Source of the DNA: Serinus canaria
Lineage: Eukaryota > Chordata > Aves > Passeriformes > Fringillidae
Assembly (NCBI RefSeq): GCF_022539315.1
Contig: NC_066329.1
Coordinates: forward strand, 1,897,072-1,961,071
Reading direction: 5' to 3'
Length of the DNA stretch: 64,000 nt
In this document: in pieces, positions 11,301-22,800 of the stretch
Layout: each line of letters starts with the position of its first letter
Position numbering within the stretch: position 1 is the first letter of the stretch
Notes under the pieces: generated by a model
The model's input: only the letters and a program-made list of their open reading frames with translations
The model's database searches: none
What the model was told of the DNA's origin: nothing
Program-made: the position numbers and the translations under genes

Positions 11301-14300
11301 GAGGCTGTAAATCCTCTCTTTAGTTTGGCTAAATGTCCTAAATAAAGGCAGGAGAGGAGGGCACAGTGACAGGGACACATCAGGGACCAGGGCAGCCACT
11401 TCTTGCCCCTCTGCTGCTCCTGAATTTAGTTAAGCATCCAGCAGCGGGATGGTGGGGACGGGGATTTCATGGAACCATGGAATGGTTTGGGCTGGAAGGG
11501 AGCTTAAAGCTCATCCTGTCCCACCTTCAGTGCACCCTTCCCTCGGTGCAGGACTCTGCTCCTTTTACTGCAGCCAGCTCTGGCAGGAGGGACAATTTGG
11601 GGCGTCCTCAAGCCTGGCTGGTCCAGAAAGGGGCAGTGGGGCAGAGCCCCCAGGTTTGGGAATTTCTGTGCTGCTCCACTGGGGTGGAGGCATTTTCCAG
11701 GGGTGTGCAGCCCCTGTGTGCTGCCAGTCAGCCCCTCCTGATTGCCCAGGATGTGCATCCCACACTGCTCCCTGTCCCTTGGCAGTGATGGGCAGCAGGG
11801 AGCCGGGAGGGCTCACTCAGAGTGAGGGACCAAAGCCCTGCATCCATCACTTTCCCGAGGGGAAAAGGAGGGGGAAATTCCATCACAGGATCCCAGAATG
11901 GCCTGGATGGGAAGGGACCTTAAAGCCCATCCCATCCCACCCCTGTCAGGGGCAGGGACACCTTCCACTATCCCAGGCCTCATCCAATTTGGCTTTGGAT
12001 GCTTCCAGGGATCCAAGGGCAACCACAGCTTTAACCTCCCTGCCGGGGAACAATTCCTTCCCAATTTCCCACCTATCCCTGCCCTCTGGCAGTGGGAAGA
12101 AGCTCCCCCTTCTCCTGTCCCTCCATCCATCCATGTTCCCTTCTCACTCCTTTCTCTCTGTCCCCTGCCAGGCTCAAGTGCCACAACAAATGCACCAAAG
12201 AGGCCCCCCCGTGTCACCTGCTGATCATCCACCGCGGAGGTGAGACCCCCTGCTCCCCGCTCCGAGCCTCCGGGGATGTTGCCAGCGGGTAAAACTTTGG
12301 AAAGCCCCCCCGGGGGGTTCGGGAGCCGCACCCAGGCGGGGTCCCCGGCGGGACGGAGGCTCCCGAACCGCTTGGGCGCTCCGGGGAAATGTTACCCACC
12401 GTTTTTTCCGCTTGTAGGGAGACGAGCCGGTCGGGGCGAGGCAGATTTGCATTGCAAACCACTTCCACCCACCCTCCCCCTGCCTCCTTTTCTTTTCAGA
12501 TTCCCCACCGCACGGGGTAAGTCCAACCAGGTTTTCGCCTTTTGCTTCTGTCGAGAGCTCAGGGCGGACGGGGGACCCCGAACCCTCCGGTGCATGCGGG
12601 GTCCCCGCGCCGGGGACGCGGCCGTGGCCCTGCGGATGCTCGTGGTGCTTTTTGGAGCTGCCTTACCCCGCTCTCCTGCGGGAGAGCCCGGCCTAAAATC
12701 CGCACAGAGACAGGCAGAACCTTGCAGCAGGACGGCGGGGCGGCGCTTCCCACCTCTTTTCTTCCAGATTTTGGCTCCCTTTGCTGGCCAGAGGATCGCG
12801 ACTGCCTGAGGGAAACGCTTCCAATCGCTCTTGCCTTGATTTTTGAGCTCTTAAAGCTGTTCCTTCGTGTTAAATTGTTAAATATCCCCCCCCCAAAAAA
12901 AAAAAAAACCAAACCCGCTCTTTGCTTTAATCCCGGGGGAAAGGGGGGCAATTTTACAGCCCCCACCTCAGAGGGGGCAACTTTGCAGCCCCCGTCTCAC
13001 CCCACGCCCTCGCTCGCAGCAAGTTTGGGTGGAAGCGGTTGAAGACCCCCCCTCGTCAGGCTCGGAGCTGCTGCCAACCCTGCCCGGGAGGCAGGGAAGG
13101 GGCAGGCGGGCTCCTGGGATGGGCAGGAGTCGGGATTTGGGGCTGTGATGTTGCAAGAGCCGGAGCTGCCCGCTGTGTGTTTTAGGAGCAGCATGGCTTT
13201 GGGGTGGCCTCAGCATCACTGAAATACCTCCCCACTCCCCCCAAAAATCCCAAACCCAGCTCTTAAATCCGTTATCTTGGAGTTAAGCCGTTCCTGAACC
13301 CCCCCCAACCTTCAGGCTGGCTTTTCCCCCAGAAAATCTCCCTGCTGAGAGGGCTCCGAGCTGGCTCCTTCCCTTCACCCCAAAAAGCTCCAGCAAGGAA
13401 CAGGATTGTGCTGGCTGAGCCCCGGCTCACGGAGGGGCCGTGGCAGCTGCTGGACCCCCCAAATTGCTGCCTGACTCCCCGGGGGGGGTTGGCTGTGGCC
13501 GGGGTGCAGGAGGATGCCGAAGCTCAGCTGCCATCCCAGGCTGGAAGTGCCGCGGGAATCGCTTTGGAGAGCACGGGGCGACCCCGAGCGCCCCCGCTGA
13601 GCTTTGATGTCCTTCCCTCTCTCTTCCCCTCCTCTCCACCCCCTTTTCCCTCTCTCCCTTCTGAATCCAGCAAGGTTAGTCCGGACAGAGTCGGTGCCCT
13701 GCGACATCAACAACCCCCTGAGGAAGCCCCCCCGCTATTCGGACCTGCACGTCAGCCAAACGCTGCCCAAAACCAACAAACTCAACAAGGTGAGACCCGA
13801 GCCCCCCCTGCACACAAATATCCACGGCTTTGCAGAGAATCATGGAATTCTTCAGGCTGGAAAAGGCCTTTTAAGAAAATTGAGTTTGGTTGCTCCCCCT
13901 GCACTGCCAAGGCCATCACTGTCCCTTGTCCCCAAGTGCCACATCCACATGGCTGCTGAATGATTCCACCCCTGCCCTGGGCAGCTGTGCCAGTGCCTGG
14001 CCACCCTTTCCATGAAGAAATTTTCCCAGATTCCACCCTGAGCCTGCCCTGGCCCAGCCTGAGGCCGTTCCCTCTCCTCCTGTCCCTGTTCCCTGGGAGC
14101 ACAGCCCGACCCCCCCGGCTGTCCCCTCCTGGCAGGAGCTGTGCAGAGCCACAAGGTCCCCCCTGAGCCTCCTTTTCTCCAGGCTGAGCCCCTTCCCAGC
14201 TCCCTCAGCCCCTCCTGGGGCTCCAGCCCCTTCCCAGCTCTGTTCCCTGCCCTGGACATGTATCCAATGAAGTTATTTCTTTCCAAAATAAAATGGGATC

Positions 14301-16793
14301 AGCACTTCCAGAACAGCCTAGATCCTGCTGTCCCAGTGCTGCTCCATGGTGGCCTCTGAGTCTCCAGGTCCAAGCTGAATTTGGGGTGGTTTGAGGTCTC
14401 TGTTCCCAGTGGAGACTTCAGTAAATAACAAATTTATTGTTGCAAATAAAACCAGCCTGGAATTGGATTGTCCCTGGCGAAGCTGCTCAAGCCAGACCTG
14501 ACAGAGCACCTGGCTCACTCCTGCTCTGCCTTGATACAATAAACCCATCACAGGGCTGCCTCTGATGGAATTTAAAGCCTGTTGGCCTCCAGTGGAAAAT
14601 TCCTTGGAGGAAGGGCAGGGTGAGGGCTTGGCAGGCTGGAAGTGCTCAGGAAGAGGGATATCACTGACCTGATGGGGAATGGATCCACAGAACCCTGAAT
14701 TCCCAAAGCCTGGCTGAGCTCCTCCAGCCCTCAGCATCTTCTGGCTCTGGGAAAAGTCTGGGTACCAAGATGCTCCCGGAGACTGATTTTAAACCTAAAT
14801 CTTGTTAAGAATTTCTGGTTTTGTTGTTTTGGGGTGGTGCCCTTATCCTGAGCACTCCCATTCAGGTTGAAATTTCCCCTATAAATATTCTTATTTCAGC
14901 AGGGCCCCCTTCTTGCTTTGGTATTTCTAAAAACATTCCTTTAAAGGTATCCTGAATAAAATCATGGAATGGCCTAGGTTGGAAGAGACCTTCAATTCCT
15001 CTAATTCCCATCCCCCATGAAATCTTTCTGTTTTGACCTTCACTGCTTGTTTAAAAAGGAATTTACCTGACCAAGATTATTGAGCACGGAATGATGACCA
15101 ATATGGCTTTCCTGGAAAGCCCAGCTCATTTAAGAATTAATTAATTAGGACAAAATTACCTGCTGGGGAAGGCTCGTGCAGATTTTTTAACCTTGGAGGG
15201 AAATTCTGTGGGGGTGGGAGCGCTCATCACTGCTCTCACCCTGTTCAGTGGCTCCAAGCTGGGCAGCAAGGGGGGAAATCCTGGCTTTGATTTTCCTTTT
15301 GGGATCCAAGGCATCCAAGCAGATTTTCCTGCCTGTTGGTTCTTCCCACCCACCCCAGTGTGCACCCAAAATCGATGACCTTGACTGGGAAGAGTCAAGG
15401 AATGCTGAGGAATATCTTGGGATGCATTGGCTGCTCTTTCCAGATCCCTCTGCTCCCTGCAAGGCCCTGGGGCTTGGCTCCAAGGAGCTCAGCAGGAACT
15501 TCCTTGGGGACCTTGTTGTCCCCAAGGACCAAGCCCAAGGTGGTGGCCCCAATTCTGGCCTTGGTGGCCGTGGCTGTGCAGAGCCAGGAGATTTGTGGCA
15601 CCCTGAGCCAGGGAGTGAGGGTGGGAAAGGAGCCAATTTATGTTGGGAAATGTCCCTGGGGAATACAAACAGCTTTGGGAAAAGCTCTGGGTGTTTTCTA
15701 GGACTTCTGGAAGCAGCAGGTGAGATGATGTCAGATTGGATTTGTGGGGTGCCCCATGGCAGGAGGGAATGATGACTCTGACTCCGTGTTTTCAGAAGGC
15801 TGATTCATTATTTTATGATACGATATTAAAGAATACTGTAATATACTACGGAATACAGAAAGGATACTGACTCAATGCTAAAACGATAATAATGGAAATT
15901 CCTGACTCTCTCCAGAGTCCTGACACAGCCTGGCCCTGATTGGCCAAAGAGCCAAAACAACTCCCAGCAGAATGCAATGGAACATTCACCTGTGTGTAAA
16001 CAATCTCCAAACACATTCCACACCAGCACAGCACAGGGGAAGCAAATGAGATCAGAATTGTTTTCCTTCTCCCTGAGGCTTCTCCTCTTCCCAGGAGAAG
16101 AATCCTGGGCGAAGGGATTTTTCAGAGAGCGTGAATGCCACAATGTCATTTGTCACCCGGGCTCCTTTGCACCTTGGAGTGCCACCGACCCGCGCTGCTC
16201 TCACCGGCTCCTCTCCTTTCCCTCCTTCCCTCAGGACCACATTCCAGTGCCCTACCAGCCAGATTCCAGCAGCAACCCCTCGTCCACCACGTCGTCCACG
16301 CCGTCCTCGCCGGCGCCGCCGCTGCCGCCCAGCGCCACCCCGCCGTCCCCGCTGCACCCCTCCCCGCAGTGCCCGCGCCAGCAGAAGCAGTTCAACCTGC
16401 CAGGTATGCCACCCCCTCCCCGTGTCCCCACCTGCCCCCCGGGGGACTCGTGTCCTTCCTGGGGTGTCCTTGGGATGTGGGACAGTTCCACCTAATTGCC
16501 TTCCTGGGTTTGCGCCGGATGGGGAGGAGGTGGAAGTAGAAATGAGGAGAAAAGGTGAGTTTTGGATGATTCAGATGGGGAGTCTCTGGTCAAACCCCCT
16601 GCTTGAAGAAAGGTCAGAGCCCAAGGCTGGATCTAGTCTTGGAATCCTCCAAGGTTGGAGCCAGCCCAACTTCTGCTGCTCTTGAGACTGCAAATCCAGG
16701 CATGGATTTTCCATTTTTCCATGGGTTTTCTGTGACATTTCACCTCAGGCACAAACAGAAACCAGGGGCTGCAACATCCATCCATCCATCCAT

Positions 16794-16827
<34 letters not shown>

Positions 16828-16856
16828 GTCCATCCATCATCCATCCATCCATCCAT

Positions 16857-16889
<33 letters not shown>

Positions 16890-19800
16890 ATCCATCCATC
16901 CATCCATCCATCCATCCATCCATCCGTCCGTCCGTCCGTCCGTCCGTCCGTCCGTCCGTCCGTCTGTCCGTCCGTCCATCCATCCATCCATCCCTGCAGC
17001 AACAAACACTTCCAGAAGCTGGGAACCCCTCCCCAGCAAACCCATCATGTCCATGTATGCCCAGAGAGGTGGCAGTCCCAGAGTGCCTGGGATTCAGGCA
17101 GGATCCTGGAATGGCGTGAGGAAGCCCTGAGCACTCCCAGGAGTGGTGTGACCCACCCAGAGGGTCAGGATTTCACCAGGCACAGCCCTGGAGCCTCCAA
17201 GGTTTGGAGGGCACGGCGTGAGTTCCGTGCTGGTGTGACCCAGCCCAAGGAGTCCTTCCAGAGCCAAAGTGTCCCGGTGTCTCGGCATCCCAATCCGCCT
17301 GCTGGGGCAGCCCCGGGCTCTGCCTGGCTCCAGGGGGATCCAGCCTCTGGTAACCCCATCATGGGTCACCTCTGCAGCAGCCACCTCCCTGTGGGGTTTG
17401 TTGGGACATTATTTCAGGGATTTCACCCTGCTTTGGGGGACTTGGAACACATTCCCAGCTGGCAGAGATAGAGCAGGGCAGGATCAGACCTTGGCATCTC
17501 TGGGGGTGTTTGCTCCCTGTTTTATTCCCGTCAGGAGCAGAATGGGATCCAAAGCAGGACTTGCCCTGCTTTCATCTTCCCAGCTGGGAAGTTTTCTGTG
17601 GTTTATCCCATCAAGATGATCATCTCAGGGATTAGGATTTGAGCTTGGAAATGGTGACACGGTGACCTTCTCCTGCTGGAATTACCTTCCAGGCTCCTTT
17701 GATGTTGGCTCAGGTCCTGCTGCAGGGCTGAGGTCGGACTTTGGGGTCTCTGAGCCATGGCCCTTGGGGTCTTGGAGATAAGAAGGGGACTTCTGAGCTG
17801 CTGCCAACCTCTGGTGGCCTCAGCAGCTCCGAGTTCTTCACACCCATGACCTGCCTGCCCATGGAATCAGATCAGTCCTTGGGCTGGAGAGGGGAGCTGG
17901 TGGATGTTCCCAACACCCAGAGCCTCTCCAAGCTCCGGCTTTGGACTGTGGCTCCCAGGACTCCTTCCAGGAGGGACAGGGCTCCAAAGCAAGGGAAAAA
18001 AGGGTGGCACGTGGCCCAAATGGGCAGCAGTTCCAAACCCATCACTTGGTGTCTCCATGATGCCAAAAGGTTCCCAAATTCCACTCAAGGGGAGGACTCT
18101 AACCCTGCTGGCAAACTGGTGTCCAAACCCCACCAGTGACTTCATGGATGACATCAACACACTCCAAATGGTGCAGAAGAGAAGATGTGGGGGGGGGGGG
18201 AAATCAAGTTATGATCCAGCAAAGGTCTTAATGTTTTGGCCTGGGCATCCTCTGTGCCGTTTTGGGATGTGGACTATTCCATATGGGGACATGGAAGTGG
18301 GGGAGGTTGGGTCACACAGGAGGGGTTCACACAACTGGGGCTGAGGTTTCCTGGCGAAGAGCTGGGCATGGGCTGGAGCTTTTCCAGCTCCACAGGTCAG
18401 TGTTGAACCTTTGTTCCTCTTTTCCAGCCTCCCATTACTACAAGTACAAGCAGCAGTTCATTTTCCCAGGTAAGGCTCTCTGGAAGTTTTCCTGGGATCC
18501 TGGGGGGGACGGGTGCATGGCCATGGATTTGTGCCAGGGGTGGGATTCCTCCTCAGAGCCTATCGATGCTGCAGGGTTGGGTGGCCCTGAGTGCCCCCCA
18601 GCCCTACTCAGGGTGTCACTAAGCGGGACCTGGGGGTGCAGGGTGGGGTTTAACTCCCCTGGATGCTCCCAGAGGTCTCTGACTGCTCCCTCTGTTCCCA
18701 GATGTGGTGCCTGAGACGCCGACCCGAGCCCCACAGGTCGTCCTGCACCCCGTCACCTCCAACCCCATGTGAGTGACTCCCCCTTCCCAGCCCCGTCCCT
18801 CTGCCCCCCAAATCCTCCAGGCCCCCACGGGTGCTCCCCTGGCCTTGGGGGCTCAGGTGGTCCTGGTGAGACCCCAGAGCTCTGGAAGGTTGAGAAGGAG
18901 GGCAAAGGGTTAATTTATAACTCACAGCTCTTCACTGCTAGGAAAAGAATAAAAATGGATTTCAGTCCAAAAAAGCCCAAGCCCAAGGGATTAATTAAAT
19001 GATAATTGAATTATAATTAAATTAAAAGCAGATAACCAGCATATCTTCACCACTCCTGATATTTTCAAGCCCAATAAACTTCAGGCCGAAAGTTGGGAAA
19101 AGCAGCATCTAATCAGTGTCAGAACCATCCCTCCCCAGCAGGTCGAGCCCAAATCCATCATTCCTTGATGTCCTGGAGCTGTGCTGCTCCAGCAGCAGCA
19201 TTCCAAAGCCCTATCCCTCCTGATCCTTTCTCTAAAGGCCAGTTTGGAAGGATTTCACAAGCCAGGGGCTTAAGGGACCAGGTCTGGCCCCAGTTTGTGG
19301 CAGGCTCATCCACACTCTCCAAATTCCACGGAGGATCCAGTGGAGCAAAGGATGGAACCACTGTCCCTTGGGAATTCATGGAAAACTGGTGAAGCCAAAG
19401 CCTTTTTCCCACCCCCCGCCTAAATGAAGGTGTTGAGACATAGGATTTTTGGGGAGGAACAGCTTTCAATGTCTAAAACCTGTGATTCCCTCTGGCTCCC
19501 CCCCCACTGAAAACATCCCATGGGAGCCATCCTGGGCTTGGCTGGGTTAAACATCTCTGGATCCTCAGGAATTCGTGCCTGGGACAGCGATGAGGAGCTG
19601 ACTGCTCCTGCAAACCACCCATCCATGGAGATGTTTTGCAGGCACTTGGGCTTCCCAAGCCACTCAAAATTAACCAGAATTAACTCCTTTTCTTTGGAAT
19701 CCTGGGATTCTTAGTCTTTAGTGGCTGTGGAATGGGATAGGACTTGTAGGATTGCCATGTCCGAGTGGCCTGGGGAGCGTAATTCCCCTGGGAAGAGATT

Positions 19801-22800
19801 AATAACAATAATAATTTATAACATATTTACATGATGTTTGAAACCACCTGAGCTGTTCCAGCTGATCCCTCGCTCAGAATTTCCCTGATTCCCCATTAAT
19901 TGTCAGGAGCAGCAGACCCCAATCATGGACCTGGGGGTGGGAGGCGCTGAGTGAAGAGGGAAGGAAAAGAACTGGAAAACCAGCCAGATTTGGGTGCTTT
20001 ACTGCAGGGAGGGGATCTTTGAACCCCCTGCTTCTCCAAAATGATTGAAAAACTCCTTCTCTTTCCTTCTGCACTTCTGCTTTGGCTGGGGTTGGTTGCA
20101 AAGAAATCTTAGAAATCCCAGAAAACGCCTCGAGTGTGGTCAGAGCCAGTGAGGGTGGGGGTAAATCTGTCCCTTTCCCTGGTTAGTGACACCTTCTCCT
20201 CTCTGATCCCTTTATCCCTGGGGCAGGAAGAGGGACTGCTCCCCAGATCCTGGTGTTTTTCCATGGCGTTAATTCCATAATTCTTTTAACAGCCTAGAAG
20301 GAAACCCATTGCTTCAAATTGAAGTGGAGCCCACCTCGGAGGTGAGATGGCTCCTGTGCTTAATGGGCCTTGGTTTTAAGGATATCTTGGGGCACATTTC
20401 CTGGGAAATGGAGACGTTTCCCATCTGTGCAGTGGAATTGCTGATAATTGAATTAAAGTCCAGGCATCCGTGTCCCCACCCCATGGAGAGGGACCCTCCT
20501 GGGCTTCGAGTTTGGAATTCAATGAGGTTTTTTAGGAGGCATTAAACATGCGGTGGGAGGGAAGGAAGGGAGAGGGAAGATGAGGACGGAGCTTTTAAGG
20601 GGTGCTGTAAATCCTCTAGGAAGTCTGAATGGACCATCAAGGGGTCTGGGAATGATGGGAATTAACAGAGCACAGCTCAGCCAGGGGAGGATGAAGCTGT
20701 TTTAAGACAAATTAATTAAAACTCTGATGGGCCACAATCTTAAATTTGGCCCCAGGATGGGGTTAAACGGCTCCACAGGGAAGCGGTGGAGTCCCCAGCT
20801 CCGGAGGGATTTAAAGCCCTGTGCTCGTGGCACTTGGGGACATGGGCTTGTGGCGGCCTTGGCCGTGCTGGGGAAGGGTTGGAGTCTATCCCAGATGGCT
20901 TTTCCAACCTAAAGGATTCCATGTTTCTCTGAAAATCTGGGATTCTGCCAACTCTGTGTAGAACGGGGCTGCCGCGTTGGCCTTGGGAGGCCCCTGCCCG
21001 GTTCCTCTGGGTCCGAGTGGGATCAGTGGGGCTTTTCCCGCAGTTTTCCCCCTGGTTTATTGTTCCCCATGCCCTTGTCCCACTGCAGAACGAGGAAGGC
21101 GCCGAGGAGGTGCAGGAGTCCGAGGACGACTTCGAGGAGATGAACCTCTCGCTGCTCTCGGCGCGCAACTTCCCGCGCAAGGCCAGCCAGACCAGCATCT
21201 TCCTGCAGGAGTGGGACATCCCCTTCGAGCAGCTGGAGATCGGCGAGCTCATCGGCAAGGGCCGCTTCGGGCAGGTGTTCCACGGGCGCTGGCACGGCGA
21301 GGTGGCCATCCGCCTCATCGACATCGAGCGCGACAACGAGGACCAGCTCAAGGCCTTCAAGAGGGAGGTGATGGCCTACCGCCAGACCCGGCACGAGAAC
21401 GTGGTGCTCTTCATGGGGGCCTGCATGAGCCCTCCCCACCTCGCCATCATCACCAGGTTGGGGTGGTTTCTTTCTGGCTGGAAATTTGTTTTCCCTGTGT
21501 GTTTTTCCCTGTCTTTTTTTTCCTCCAGTCCAGCGGTGCGTTTGGGTTGAGTTTTCTCCCCTAAAGAAAGGATGTTCTCCATGTGCTGTGTCCGTGTTCT
21601 CCGTGTGCCGGGGTTTGTGGTGCGGAGGACACAGCAAATCCAAAAGTCTGTCCAGGCAGGTCATTCCTCTGTTGGAAGGGAGCTCCAGACAGGAATGGTT
21701 TGTTTATCCAGGGACAGGAAATGTCATGGAATCCTGGAATGGTTTGGCTTGGGTTGGGAGAGACCTCAAAGCCAGTCCAGGGCTTTAACACCTTCCACTA
21801 GCCCAGGTTATTCCAGCCTGGCCTTGGGCACTGCCAGGGGTCCAGGGGCAGCCACAGCTGCTCTGGGCACCCTGTGCCAGGGCCTGCCCACCCTGCCAGG
21901 GATCAATTCCCAATTCCCAGTATCCCATCCATCCCTGCCCTCTGGCAGTGGGAGCCATTCCCTGTGTCCTGTCCCTCCATCCCTGTCCCCAGTCCCTCTC
22001 CAGCTCTCCTGGAGCCCCTTTAGTAACTGGAAGACTGGGAGGCTCCTTGCAACTTTCAGGGGAGTGAGGTGGGATTTGGGAGCTTCCAGACCACCCAACA
22101 CCTCCACAGCTTTCTTGGTCTCAAGGCATTCCCAAATACCTGCCCTCACCCACATTCCCAATGGGAATGCAGCACAGAGACTCCCAGTGTAATCCATGCT
22201 TGGCTGGGCAAAAAATCCCACCTGGCCTGGAGGCAAAGAGGCTGCAACTGCTCCCAGAGCAGCTGTTGTCGTGGGAAATACATTTGTTCCAGGGAATTCC
22301 ATGCTTTCCTTCACCTCCAGACCACACTTTCAGCCATGGTCTGGACATGGTCCTGCTTTTCATCCCACCCTGCGTTATTTTCTCCCAGAGAAGTTTCTCC
22401 AAGGTGAGGTTGAATTTTCCTCCTGGCAGCATTTCAAAAGGCAATGGAATGGCACCGCTTCCAACAGCCATCGGTGATGAAATATTGCATCATCTTTTCC
22501 TGATGTCCCTAATTTTCCCTTGAAAGTGGCACCTCCCAGTCCCTGATCCCAGACGGGGCGGCTCTGCAGGTGCTCTGCTCCCTCTTTGTCCAAAACAAAA
22601 GGGTTTCACCCCAAATCTGTGTTGCCTCACCCCTGCTCTGGTGGGCTCACGGATGGTGTTTGCCTTGGGGGTTTCATCCTCGGGGCTCAGGGTGACTCCA
22701 GAGCGGGGCCGGCTCTCCCCAGCTGGCGGCGGCAAAAAACGGCGCATTTTATTCAGGACCCAGAATGAGCCATCTGGGGAAAATTCCACAGCATTTCCAT

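Larger units (their letters stand above)
9788..12171. other. KSR2 intron 3 (2.4 kb)
   Basis: Holds a T tract at 11,047-11,064 and two minus-strand CR1 pieces near its 3' end. The rest shows no coding or repeat signal. Confidence 0.8.
13790..16234. other. KSR2 intron 5 (2.4 kb)
   Basis: Holds a long minus-strand CR1, a short CR1, and a solo LTR abutting the 3' splice region. 14,260-14,960 and 15,040-15,728 show no recognisable feature. Confidence 0.8.

Noticed and set aside
12500..12516. A 17-nt microexon between TTTTCAG and GTAAGT in intron 4, which would add DSPPHG after HRG
   Set aside because: Its length is not a multiple of three, so including it breaks the frame into exon 5; exon 4 to exon 5 already joins in phase.
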